Below, in pieces: positions 13,250 through 20,970 of a DNA stretch of 25,416 bases (its first letter is position 1; every line of letters begins with the position of its first letter). This DNA comes from CAYRKT01 sp964425005 (GTDB lineage Bacteria > Synergistota > Synergistia > CAYRKT01), in NCBI GenBank assembly GCA_964425005.1, contig CAYRKT010000019.1, positions 1 to 25,416 of the forward strand. The letters run 5' to 3'. Under the pieces are notes generated by a model, which made no database searches, was not told the DNA's origin, and saw only the letters and a program-made list of their open reading frames with translations. The position numbers and the translations under genes are program-made.

Positions 13250-13888
13250 ATGAAGGGCCTTCTCGCAGTCCTAATCTTGCTGGGCTACCTGGCCACCTTG
13301 GCGGTCTCCTCCTGGCACTTGGCCGAGTGGTATGCCCTCAGCAGAGGGAGCCTTCCCCCTTGGCTCTCCTTCGCCTTGGCCGTGACCCTCGAGGCCAACG
13401 CCTTTATCCTCTCGCTCCTCTCCAACTCGCTCCTCCGGAGGTCCGTCTGGGCCCACGGAGGCAGCCTCGCGGCCCTGACCCTCGTCTGGGTGGGCAACTA
13501 CCTCTCCATGCGCCGGGCCGCTCCCGAGCTTTCCCCCCTGGAACTCTTCGCCGCCAGCATGTTCGTCCCCATAGGCACCTACGTCATGGCTAAGGTCCTA
13601 GGCGAGCTTCTGGCTCACCCACCTGGGTCTTCGGCGGCCTCCCCGGACGGAAGGACCCTCACCGAAACCTCGGAAGTCCAGGGGACTTCGGACCTCGAGC
13701 CCCTGGTCCTCGAGCTTCTGAGGGAGCCGAGGCGGACGAGGGAGCTGGGCATTCTCCTCCCTGAAGAGGGGAGGAGGAAGCTCCCCGAGCTTCTGGAACG
13801 GTTGGAGCGGGCTGGGCTTATACGCCGCGAGGGCGCCTTCTGGGCCCGCGTGTACCCTGAGGTGAGAAATGAAGGCGCGGCATCCTGA
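13250..13888 (+). CDS. Membrane protein with C-terminal winged-helix-like domain
   Basis: The first 120 residues of this 212-aa protein contain four likely membrane helices (about 3-22, 38-58, 66-84 and 98-120). A polar linker (122-148) follows. Residues about 150-202 read as a winged helix: LVLELLREPRRTRELG, then KLPELLERLERAGLIRREG, then the wing-like FWARVYPE. Such a layout would place a DNA-binding domain on the cytoplasmic face of the membrane. I do not recognise the membrane part; four-helix proteins of actinobacterial plasmids (DUF2637 type) are loosely similar. The gene overlaps the downstream ATPase gene by 20 nt. It could anchor element DNA at the channel or sense membrane state, both being inference. 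Confidence 0.6.
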   Translation: MKGLLAVLILLGYLATLAVSSWHLAEWYALSRGSLPPWLSFALAVTLEANAFILSLLSNSLLRRSVWAHGGSLAALTLVWVGNYLSMRRAAPELSPLELFAASMFVPIGTYVMAKVLGELLAHPPGSSAASPDGRTLTETSEVQGTSDLEPLVLELLREPRRTRELGILLPEEGRRKLPELLERLERAGLIRREGAFWARVYPEVRNEGAAS

Positions 13889-14966
13889 ACCGACCACCCC
13901 CTCCCGTAGGGACACCGACCTGGGAAAGGAAAGTGGAGCTTCTTCCCTGCCTTCTGCCTTGGATCCGGTGACCGACTTGGGGCTTTCCCCGGAGCCTCCA
14001 GGGCACGGTCTCCAGTTTGACGAAAAGGCGGGAATAGAGAAGCTCAAAGAATACCTTCCCCCTGCCCTCCACCCTTACATCGACGCCCTCGGAGACAGGC
14101 TTGAGGAGATCGTGGTCATCAAAGGGGACTACCCGAGCTTCCGGGTAGACGGCAAGGAGTACTACGCCTCGTGGGAGTTCACCCCCTCCGAGCTCAGCTA
14201 CCTCACCTCCAAGCTCGGGGAGATCAAGTCGAACAACCGGGTAGGGATCGAAGGCACCCTTCACCGCATCTCCGTCAGGCGTGACGTGAACAACATCATC
14301 TTCGGGGCCACCATCCGCATCGGCAGGGCCATCGTCGGCCTCGCCGAGCCCTTGAGAGGCTACCTCATGGAGTCCCAGGGGAGCATCCTCGTGGTCGGGG
14401 CGCCAGGCACGGGGAAGACCACCCTTCTCCGGGACATCGTCCGGATCATCTCCGATCGCTACGGCAGGAGGTGCGTCGTGGTGGACTCTTCCAGCGAGAT
14501 CGGGGGGGCTGGGCAGACGCCGCACCCCATCATCCGCAAGGCGAGCAGGCTTCCCGTGCCCGACCCCATGCAGCAGCCCCAGAAGATGCTGGAGGCGGTG
14601 GCCAACCACTCGGCTCAGGTGGTAGTGGTGGACGAGCTCGCCTGGGTGGAGGACAGCAAGGTGGTCGAGATCATCGCCGGAAAGGGGGTGAGGGTGATCG
14701 CCACGGTCCACGGGAGCAACCTGGCGGAAGCCGTGCAAAACCCTGCCTACTTCCCCATAACGGGGGTGAACCGAGACCTCGTCCGCAGGCGGCTGGTCGT
14801 GGAAAAGCTGCCCGTGTTCAAGGTGGGCGTGGAGGCCTACGCTCTCGGGCGGATCCGCCTCTACCCCAACCTCGAGGAGGCGATCCGCAAGATTGTCGAG
14901 GGCGAGAAACCCGGGTACATCGACATCGACCTGAGGTCGGGGGTGAGCGAACGTGTTGGTCTTTGA
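13869..14966 (+). CDS. SpoIIIAA/Ycf45-type AAA+ ATPase
   Basis: The 365-aa protein has a disordered N-terminus (1-50), a Ycf45-like N-domain (55-160, with EEIVVIKGDYPSFRVDG and RISVRRD ... GATIRIGRAIVG), and an ATPase domain. The P-loop is GAPGTGKT (177-184), the family box is DSSSEIGGAGQTPHP (206-220), Walker B is VVVVDEL (251-257) and a sensor follows in IATVHG (277-282). The box D-[ST]-S-x-E-I-G-G-x-G-x-x-P-H-P is the signature of SpoIIIAA and Ycf45 proteins rather than VirB11, whose Asp-box and His-box differ. SpoIIIAA powers the sporulation SpoIIIA-SpoIIQ channel and is a distant relative of T2SS/T4SS ATPases. Within this T4SS region it is a candidate VirB11 substitute. The start overlaps the upstream gene by 20 nt. 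Confidence 0.85.
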   Translation: MKARHPEPTTPSRRDTDLGKESGASSLPSALDPVTDLGLSPEPPGHGLQFDEKAGIEKLKEYLPPALHPYIDALGDRLEEIVVIKGDYPSFRVDGKEYYASWEFTPSELSYLTSKLGEIKSNNRVGIEGTLHRISVRRDVNNIIFGATIRIGRAIVGLAEPLRGYLMESQGSILVVGAPGTGKTTLLRDIVRIISDRYGRRCVVVDSSSEIGGAGQTPHPIIRKASRLPVPDPMQQPQKMLEAVANHSAQVVVVDELAWVEDSKVVEIIAGKGVRVIATVHGSNLAEAVQNPAYFPITGVNRDLVRRRLVVEKLPVFKVGVEAYALGRIRLYPNLEEAIRKIVEGEKPGYIDIDLRSGVSERVGL

Positions 14967-15390
14967 CGAGAGAGATGCCCTCTTGCGGGCGGTAAAGGAC
15001 CTATTGGGCCCGCGGGCGCGCAGGCTCGCAGTAGAGAAGCTTGAAAGGGAAATGGGGTCGGTCAAGGGAGAGCTTCTCCTCTCTGGAGGCAGGACTGCTT
15101 CTTTCCGCTTGCTCTTGTCGGCCGAAGACCTTCAAGCGGCCTACGGGGAACTCCCCCTCCCTGGCAACGAGCTCCTTCTCCCTTTTCTCCAAGGAGAGTC
15201 TTTGGGGAAGGCCCTCGAGGGCCTCGGCGCTCTCCTCGGATGGGGAAAGGTTCACGAGGTCTCTCCCTCGGGAAGCCACCTCCCCGTCCCTCAGCGCCAG
15301 GCCCTAAAAGAGCTGTACGGAGGGGAGGTCCTCACGGTGCGCTACCGCAAGAGGGGCCGGCCCCTCCTTCTCATCGTCGAGCCCCCCTGA
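14953..15390 (+). CDS. Unknown protein coupled to the SpoIIIAA-like ATPase
   Basis: This 145-aa protein starts at GTG 14953, 14 nt inside the ATPase gene, so translation is probably coupled. It has no export signal or membrane helix. The first half is helical (AVKDLLGPRARRLAVEKLER) followed by GELLLSGGRTASFRLLLS, and the C-terminus is a basic beta segment (LTVRYRKRGRPLLLIVEPP). I do not recognise a family. Coupling to an ATPase gene suggests a partner or adaptor, yet this rests only on gene order. It is the last gene of the plus-strand cluster, and a strong hairpin follows 20 nt after the stop. Confidence 0.6.
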   Translation: MLVFDERDALLRAVKDLLGPRARRLAVEKLEREMGSVKGELLLSGGRTASFRLLLSAEDLQAAYGELPLPGNELLLPFLQGESLGKALEGLGALLGWGKVHEVSPSGSHLPVPQRQALKELYGGEVLTVRYRKRGRPLLLIVEPP

Positions 15391-15409
15391 AGCTAGACAA
15401 GGAAAGCTC

Positions 15410-15436
15410 TGGGGCGAGGCAGAGCGCCTCGCCCCA
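15410..15436. terminator. Bidirectional hairpin between convergent operons
   Basis: TGGGGCGAGGC and GCCTCGCCCCA form an 11-bp perfect stem with loop AGAGC. It lies in the 61-nt gap between two convergent gene ends (15390 plus, 15452 minus). No T-run is present on either side, which is common for GC-rich thermophiles, so termination efficiency is uncertain. Confidence 0.75.
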
Positions 15437-15451
15437 TCGGTCTCGAGGGCG

Positions 15452-17026
15452 CTACCTCGGTAACGCCACTCCCGAACCGAGGTTGAACCCCTGGACGATG
15501 CTCGCGATCCGCGTGGTCAGGAGCACCATGGCGCTTGCCAGGACCGATGCCAGCACGATGGAGGCGGCGACGTTGATGGTGAGCAGAAGGTTGATCCTGA
15601 GGAGAGGGGCCGTCATCTTGTCCATCAGGCTCTGTGAGGCCAAGACGTTCCCTGTCAAGCGGTCGTTGAGCCAGTTCTCGAGGCTCGAGATGGCCTTCCC
15701 CATCTCAGAGAAGCAGGCCGTAAAGGCCTCTGGGTTGAGCCGTTCTCCCTTGGCGCCCGTCGTTCCAGGGCACTCGTAGACGCTGACCGACAAGTAGGGC
15801 TCGCTGCCTCCCTCCTCTATCTTGCCCACCCCGAAGGCTATGTTCGAAGGCGTGATCGTGGTGACCACTTCCGGGACCCACGAGCCTCCCACCGTCCTGT
15901 AAGTCACCCCCCACCACGGCCTGTTGCCTCCCACCATGATGGTCCCCCCTTCGTCCACTCCCTGGGAGAGGACGCTCGTGTAGTAGCCCTCCCACGACTC
16001 CTTCTGCACCTTGAGCTGCTTCAGCAAGGACTGGGTTGTAGCGGCGAGGGTCTTGGACTTCTCGATCTGGACCTTGGCTTGATTAAGGGAGGCCTGGATC
16101 TCCTTGTCGACGGGCAAGGTGAAGCTCTTGATCAGCCCTCCCAGGGTCCGGTAGAGCGTGGCCGAGGCGGCGGCGAAGGCGACTGCGGAGACGCCCAAGG
16201 CGAGAAAGGAGCCTAAGTAAAGCCCCACCACCGTCAAGAAGGCTTTCTCTCCGCCTTTGAACATGGCGAGGGCCGCAGGCAAGGGCAAGAGAAAAACGCT
16301 CGCGATGAAGATCGCCAAGGTGCTGTAGATGATGAGGGCGTGCGCACCCATGAGGATGAGCATCGAGAGGGTGAGGTTGGCCATCGCCCTGCTCACCATC
16401 TTGTCGAAGTCTTGCAAGGCCCTGTCCAGCTGCTTCTCCACACCGCAGACCACCGACACGAGGGGCGCGCGCTTGGTCACCTGGCCGATGACCCCCCCAT
16501 CGCAGGCTATGCCTATAACGGACTGGAAGCCCTGATAGAGGACCAGGGTGCCCGTAAGCACTGCCTTGTACCCCAGGAGCCGCTGGAAGCCCTCGTGCAT
16601 GTCCTTCAACGCCTGGGCCATCGGCCCCTTGCCGCCGTTGATGAGCCAGCGGTAGTAGAGGGAGTCCTTCTGTCCACCTCCCCCGTAAATGCTCGAGTAG
16701 AGTCTGTGGAAGAGGACCCACGACTGCGGCTGCTTCGATGGGGGGGTGGTGGTCGTCGGGCTCCCCCCAACCAAAGAGGGGTAGAAGGAGAGCACCACCA
16801 AGACGATGAGGAGGCGGACCGCGCGCGCGGTGATGGGGGCGAAGCTTTGAGTGAGGAGCATCTCGTAGATGATGACCGCGAAGGCCACCAGAACAAGGAT
16901 CCAGCTCAGGGCGTAGACGACGATGGGCACGCCCATCTGCCACAGGCCGTCGAAGGCCGTGCGCCAGAAGAGGGCTATGTCCGGTACGAGGACCCTCAGC
17001 AGGTTGGTGCTAAGCAGGTTCTCCAT
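15452..17026 (-). CDS. VirB6/TrbL-like polytopic membrane protein
   Basis: The 524-aa protein has membrane segments at about 32-56, 70-86, 225-290 (two or three) and 465-510, separated by a large soluble loop (87-210) and a second one (about 320-460). The second loop contains a coiled-coil-like stretch (NQAKVQIEKSKTLAATTQ). Several cysteines (in IACDGG, VVCGVEK, YECPG, TACFSEM) fall in loops predicted to be outside the cytoplasm and may form disulphides. Topology, length and position last in the VirD4 - VirB5 operon fit the VirB6/TrbL channel component, a family with little sequence conservation. Start ATG 17026 has GAAGG directly before it; a stronger site is not seen. The gene is 29 nt after the VirB5-like gene. 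Confidence 0.6.
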   Translation of the reverse strand: MENLLSTNLLRVLVPDIALFWRTAFDGLWQMGVPIVVYALSWILVLVAFAVIIYEMLLTQSFAPITARAVRLLIVLVVLSFYPSLVGGSPTTTTPPSKQPQSWVLFHRLYSSIYGGGGQKDSLYYRWLINGGKGPMAQALKDMHEGFQRLLGYKAVLTGTLVLYQGFQSVIGIACDGGVIGQVTKRAPLVSVVCGVEKQLDRALQDFDKMVSRAMANLTLSMLILMGAHALIIYSTLAIFIASVFLLPLPAALAMFKGGEKAFLTVVGLYLGSFLALGVSAVAFAAASATLYRTLGGLIKSFTLPVDKEIQASLNQAKVQIEKSKTLAATTQSLLKQLKVQKESWEGYYTSVLSQGVDEGGTIMVGGNRPWWGVTYRTVGGSWVPEVVTTITPSNIAFGVGKIEEGGSEPYLSVSVYECPGTTGAKGERLNPEAFTACFSEMGKAISSLENWLNDRLTGNVLASQSLMDKMTAPLLRINLLLTINVAASIVLASVLASAMVLLTTRIASIVQGFNLGSGVALPR

Positions 17027-17055
17027 CCTTCAAACCCCCAGCGTTTACAGCGGGC

Positions 17056-18339
17056 TCACGGAGCCCCCGAGCTCGCGGTCTGGGGCCCTAGAAGGGCCCT
17101 ACAAGAAGCCTCGTCTTCGCTCCCCCCGTAGAAAGCGCAGAGCGTAAAGGTGAGAACGCTCAATTGCTCCTTCGCGGGGTCGGAGGCCTTCAACTTGCTC
17201 TCGTAGTACTTGGCCATGGCCTGCTCAGAGATGGAGGAGGCCGCTTCCTCAGCCTCTCGCTGCTGCTTCTTCACGGCGTCTATGACTCCCTGGGTGGTGA
17301 AGACCTGCTGCCTGGCGATCTCCACGAGCAGCTCCGCGGTCTTGGTAGCGTACGTGGCGTTTTGCTCCATGATGGAGGCTAGGGCCTCCACCTGAAGCTC
17401 CAAAAGCCTCCTGTCGCTCGGGGCGTTGCGGGCGTCTTCCACGAACTGCTTGGCGATCCCCTTCTCTCCCGTGGGGGTGATCTCAGCGGTCACCTGGGAC
17501 GCCGCCTCGCTGAGGGAGCGCAGCACCTCCGTCTGCTTTTTGCTCTGCTCTTTCAGTATCGACTGGCGGAAGCCAGCCTCGCTCCTTTCAGCGGCTCGTT
17601 TGGCCTCCTTCTCAGCGTCCGCTTGGCGGGCAGCTTCAGCTACGCTCTTGGCGTACTCTCCCCCCATCTCGCTGAGGGTGCTCTCTACCCGCTTGGCCGC
17701 CGAGTTGGCCTCCGCCACCTGGCCTGCGGTCGGCCTCGGAACCTCGTAGTCGCCCGCGAGCCCTTGCACTTGCTCTGGCGGGGTCAGCTCTCCTAGAACG
17801 CCGTCCGCGTCCACTGAGGGAGCAGGCGCGCCCCTGTCCTTTTTGAGGGCGTTGAGGGTCTGGTAGTAGAAGCGGGCGTAGGCTTCGCTCGTCACTGAGC
17901 TCACCGCCTGGTACGGGATGCTGTAGAGGGTGTCGATGGCCTCCGAGATCCCGTCCATCACCTTGTTGAACCCGTCAGCGAAGGCCCTATACCCCGGATC
18001 CGAGGCCAACCCGCCGCTGAGGCCAGCCAAGAACCCGTTGACCGCGTTGGAGATGAGGTCCTGAATCGCGTTTCTTCCCGTGCTGTTGAGAAACTTTTCG
18101 TAGTCTTTCAGCTTCACCAAGGCATCGTAGGTGCGGCAGAAGGCTTTTAGATCGAGGATCGAGGTGATGGGGGGGGTCTTGACCTTGACTCCCCCGATGT
18201 CTATGGTCAGGCTGTTGCAGACCAAGCCATACAAGCTGTTCAGCATGCCCCAAACGTCCAAGGCGGCAGCGTGGGCCCGCGTGTGGGGCCCTAGGGTGAG
18301 CGCGGCGAAGACGATCGTCCACACGGAACCCTTACGCAC
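17056..18339 (-). CDS. VirB5/TrbJ-like secreted coiled-coil protein
   Basis: The 427-aa protein starts at GTG 18339 with AAAGGAGG 5 nt upstream. It has a signal peptide (cut near AHAA, residue 25), paired cysteines near the N-terminus (VCNSL and AFCRTY) and at the C-terminus (TLCAFYG and ASCRALL). A long Ala/Glu/Lys/Arg-rich coiled coil lies between residues about 210 and 280, followed by ALASIMEQNATYATKTAELLVEI, which is like the TrbJ/VirB5 helical region. VirB5/TrbJ proteins sit in the periplasm and at the pilus tip. It is longer than classical VirB5 (about 220-260 aa) because of a Pro/Ala linker and the coiled coil. Its place between VirD4 and a VirB6-like gene supports the call. Confidence 0.6.
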   Translation of the reverse strand: MRKGSVWTIVFAALTLGPHTRAHAAALDVWGMLNSLYGLVCNSLTIDIGGVKVKTPPITSILDLKAFCRTYDALVKLKDYEKFLNSTGRNAIQDLISNAVNGFLAGLSGGLASDPGYRAFADGFNKVMDGISEAIDTLYSIPYQAVSSVTSEAYARFYYQTLNALKKDRGAPAPSVDADGVLGELTPPEQVQGLAGDYEVPRPTAGQVAEANSAAKRVESTLSEMGGEYAKSVAEAARQADAEKEAKRAAERSEAGFRQSILKEQSKKQTEVLRSLSEAASQVTAEITPTGEKGIAKQFVEDARNAPSDRRLLELQVEALASIMEQNATYATKTAELLVEIARQQVFTTQGVIDAVKKQQREAEEAASSISEQAMAKYYESKLKASDPAKEQLSVLTFTLCAFYGGSEDEASCRALLGPQTASSGAP

Positions 18340-18360
18340 GGCGTCCTCCTTTCCCTAATC

Positions 18361-20787
18361 CTATGACGGTTGCCCCTCCGGGGAACTCGAGGGCGCCCCC
18401 TCCAGGGCCTCCTTCGCCGTTAGGGGCAGGTCGTAGAAGCCCCTCTTGTTCTCCCAACGGACCTCCTTGCCGTACTTGGCCGCGAGGTCTTTAGAGATGC
18501 CCAGCTCGGCCAAGCTGTCGAGGGAGATGACGACTCGGTTCCTCTTCCACCGCCCGATGGGGACCTGCGAAGAGTCTTGGGCTGGGTGCCCTTCCAGCCG
18601 CCTCGCGTTTGCCTCGACCCAGCTCCTTAGCCTCCCCGCCAGGTCCACCGCCTCCACCAGGTCTCCGTGGGCCTCGATGAACCCTTCCAGGGCAGGTGGG
18701 ACAAGCCCGATGACCTTCTTCCCTTTGGAGAGCTTGACCCACTTGGCGTTGGCCCAGTTCTCCGCCTCTTCGGGCAAAAGCCCGGCTGGGGGGTAGAGGT
18801 CCAGCTTCGCCACTTTGCCCTCTGGCGACCTGTGCACCACGACCTCTGCCCCCTGCCGCACCATCTCGGCGAACCACTCGTACAGGGCCTTCTTGCTCTC
18901 TTGAATGCCCCGCGCCGCAGCCTCGAAGGGGGTCTCCTCCTCGTCCTCGGCTTGAGGGACGAGGTAAGGACCCGTCAGGTAGTCCGCGGCGAACTCCGCC
19001 GCGTTCTCCATGTCCAAGGAGAGCAGGTCCTGGTACTTGCGCTCGGCTTCGGCGACAAAGGCTGCGAGCTCCCTCAGCTCCTTCGGGGCCTTCGGGTCTC
19101 TTAGGACCTCGTCGAACCTCGGGGCCTGGGCCACCAAGGGGTCTCCGTCGCTGAACCTGAGGAGGACGCTCCCGCCCTCCAGGTTGCGCATCTCTTCGGG
19201 GGAGAGGAGGGGGAGCTTCTCCGGCCTGTAGTTGACGCTGTAGCTCGGCCAGAAACTCCTGAAGTCTAGGAAGTGCGGGCTGTGCTCGCCATCCGCGACC
19301 AGGAAAGCTGTGGTGTTGCCGAGCGCCTTGGAGATCCTCTCGGCGTCTATGTCCGAGAGCGCCTTGGGAAAGATGACCCACGTGTTGCAGTTCGCGATGA
19401 TGGACTCCAGCTCCTCTTCCCTGTACCTCTCCAGCCCTTGGCTGAAGCTCTGGAGGGCCAGCACGTAAGCCACCCGACGGGAGCGCATTGTAGACAAGTT
19501 GTCCGACATCCTGGGCAGGAACCCTAGGTTGGTGAACTCGTCCAGGAAAACTTCCACTGGCACCTCGAGCTTTCCGGTCTTCTTGCTCTCTTCCAGAAAG
19601 ACCCAGTCGAGGTAGCGCTTGAAAAGCTGGAGGAGGATCTGGCCGCCGGCGTCCTGCAAACGCTCTTGCGGGATGCCGAAGTACACCAGGGTCGGTCTCT
19701 TGGTGGCGGAGCGGAGGTCGACCTCCCCGGGGCCGAAGCTGGTGAAGCGGTCCACCAGGGGGTCGCCGAAGGCCTTGAGCTTCCCCACAAGACCCCAAGC
19801 GATCTCCGCCTGCTTCCCTTTGCTCAAGCTGAAGAAGGCTCCGAAGTAGCTCTTGGCGTCTGGAGCCTTCTGCTCTATGTACTTCTGGATCTCGTCTGGC
19901 CCCCTCTGGCATACGAAGCGTATCTGGCCGAGGCTCCCCTTTCCGTAAGTGGCCTCTATGTGGATGAGTCGCTGGAGGAGCTCACGCTCGATGTTGGCGT
20001 AGTAGCTCGTCACCCCTTCCCGCTCCTCTACGGGAATGATGACCTCGGCGATCTTCTGGGCCACCCTTTCGTCCTCGGCCCCGCGGAGAAGAGGTAGCCG
20101 GGGCGAGCGCTTGTCGTAAGGCAGGAGGACGATCACCTGGCGCTCGTACGCTTCGAAGACCGAGACCATCCCCAAGAGGCCCACGTCCGGGTACTTGAGG
20201 TCGATCACCACCGCGCTCCGTCCCTCCTTGGCGGCGTAGGCCAGGGCGGGACGGATGAGCCTCGAGGTCTTCCCCGCGCCGGTCGAGCCGATGATGAGGG
20301 TGTGTCTGAAACGCAGGTCGCCCGGGTAGCGGAGGATCTTCCCCTCCTTGACGCCGAGGTAGCTTATCCCCTTGGTCAGGTGTTCCCAGGTCTGGGCCAG
20401 CTTGGCCGCTCCCGGCAACTTGCTCGGCTTCACCCTGAGAGCTGCTGCGCTCAGGGCAAGGGCCACTAGTCCGGAGCTGAGCCCTAAGAAGGCCACCCAG
20501 TGAAAGGGGACGAAGTGAACTCTCCGCGAGACGAGGAAAAGGGCCTGCCTACAAGCTCCGTCCGTGAGGCAGGACAGGGTGGCGTTCGGTTGGGCCTGTA
20601 CTCCCAAGTACCTTCCCCACTCGGGCCTCGAGGAAAGCATCACCGAGGAGGCGTGAACGGCCATGAGGGCAGCCACCAGCACCAAGGAGAAGAAGAGGCC
20701 AGCGATGACCCGCCACCTCTGCGCCCTTCGCTGGGCGGCCAGAATCTGGCCCCCGGTGTCTAGGGACTCGGGACGGTAGCCCGTCAT
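18361..20787 (-). CDS. virD4: VirD4/TraG-type coupling protein
   Basis: This 808-aa inner-membrane ATPase has two N-terminal membrane helices (about 27-47 and 95-117) with a periplasmic loop holding Cys73 and Cys79. The P-loop is GSTGAGKT (167-174), after RHTLIIG. Walker B with the family signature is VFLDEFTNLGFLP (about 413-425), followed by MRSRRVAYVLALQSFSQ and the typical late segment with RFSDGDPLVAQAPRF. VirD4 proteins bind the relaxosome and pump the transferred strand into the channel. Residues about 600-808 exceed the classical TraG core and form an acidic-to-mixed tail with GRWKRNRVVISLDSLAELG, perhaps a substrate-binding domain. SD GGGAGGG precedes ATG 20787. It heads the VirD4 - VirB5 - VirB6 operon. 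Confidence 0.92.
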   Translation of the reverse strand: MTGYRPESLDTGGQILAAQRRAQRWRVIAGLFFSLVLVAALMAVHASSVMLSSRPEWGRYLGVQAQPNATLSCLTDGACRQALFLVSRRVHFVPFHWVAFLGLSSGLVALALSAAALRVKPSKLPGAAKLAQTWEHLTKGISYLGVKEGKILRYPGDLRFRHTLIIGSTGAGKTSRLIRPALAYAAKEGRSAVVIDLKYPDVGLLGMVSVFEAYERQVIVLLPYDKRSPRLPLLRGAEDERVAQKIAEVIIPVEEREGVTSYYANIERELLQRLIHIEATYGKGSLGQIRFVCQRGPDEIQKYIEQKAPDAKSYFGAFFSLSKGKQAEIAWGLVGKLKAFGDPLVDRFTSFGPGEVDLRSATKRPTLVYFGIPQERLQDAGGQILLQLFKRYLDWVFLEESKKTGKLEVPVEVFLDEFTNLGFLPRMSDNLSTMRSRRVAYVLALQSFSQGLERYREEELESIIANCNTWVIFPKALSDIDAERISKALGNTTAFLVADGEHSPHFLDFRSFWPSYSVNYRPEKLPLLSPEEMRNLEGGSVLLRFSDGDPLVAQAPRFDEVLRDPKAPKELRELAAFVAEAERKYQDLLSLDMENAAEFAADYLTGPYLVPQAEDEEETPFEAAARGIQESKKALYEWFAEMVRQGAEVVVHRSPEGKVAKLDLYPPAGLLPEEAENWANAKWVKLSKGKKVIGLVPPALEGFIEAHGDLVEAVDLAGRLRSWVEANARRLEGHPAQDSSQVPIGRWKRNRVVISLDSLAELGISKDLAAKYGKEVRWENKRGFYDLPLTAKEALEGAPSSSPEGQPS

Positions 20788-20906
20788 GACCCTCCCACCC
20801 CTTTCGCGCTCCCACGGAAAGCCTTCCCACCCCAGGCTTGGGGGCGAAAAGCCTCGGTTTCAGGGTCGTGCTTTAGCCGTCCTCGCTCTCCCGTAGCTCC
20901 GATCAT
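20784..20906 (-). CDS. Possible 40-aa leader ORF coupled to VirD4
   Basis: An ORF starts at ATG 20906 and ends at TGA 20784, overlapping the VirD4 start codon (ATGA). The product (MIGATGERGRLKHDPETEAF...) is basic and matches nothing I know. GGAG abuts the ATG, which is poor spacing. The overlap mirrors real gene junctions in this window, so a leader peptide is possible; chance is equally likely. Confidence 0.25.
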   Translation of the reverse strand: MIGATGERGRLKHDPETEAFRPQAWGGKAFRGSAKGVGGS

Positions 20907-20926
20907 CTCCAGGCGGCCTCTACCGA

Positions 20927-20932
20927 ATTATA
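20927..20932 (-). promoter_or_regulatory. -10 box TATAAT, probable VirD4 operon promoter
   Basis: A consensus TATAAT on the minus strand lies about 140 nt upstream of the VirD4 start. Transcription would begin near 20920 and give a leader of about 130 nt, the longest in the window, containing an AGGCTT ... AAGCCT hairpin (about 20833-20853). Confidence 0.5.
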
Positions 20933-20934
20933 CC

Positions 20935-20949
20935 GGGGCCCGGCGCCCC
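20935..20949. repeat. Inverted repeat between divergent promoters
   Basis: GGGGC-CCGGC-GCCCC forms a 5-bp dyad exactly between the minus-strand TATAAT and the plus-strand TATCAT. Its position, overlapping both -35 zones, would suit an operator controlling the VirD4 operon and the VirB10 N-half gene together. Only the dyad is seen; the regulator is unknown. Confidence 0.35.
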
Positions 20950-20955
20950 GTTGGG

Positions 20956-20961
20956 TATCAT
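20956..20961 (+). promoter_or_regulatory. -10 box TATCAT of the VirB10 N-half gene
   Basis: TATCAT is followed by GGTAGCGGT (9 nt) and ATG 20971. The stretch TATCATGG...GCG..TATG is very similar to that of the VirB9-like promoter at 7713-7718, so the two may be co-regulated. Confidence 0.5.
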
Positions 20962-20970
20962 GGTAGCGGT

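Noticed and set aside
13869..14966. Calling the ATPase VirB11
   Set aside because: The D-S-S-S-E-I-G-G-x-G-x-x-P-H-P box is specific for SpoIIIAA/Ycf45; VirB11 Asp- and His-box patterns are absent.
13818..15065. 415-codon minus-strand frame opposite the ATPase gene
   Set aside because: Antisense to the SpoIIIAA/Ycf45-type gene, which carries all family motifs.
18491..19912. 473-codon alternative frame inside the VirD4 gene
   Set aside because: Overlaps a fully supported VirD4 with Walker motifs; protein is Arg/Gly-rich low complexity.
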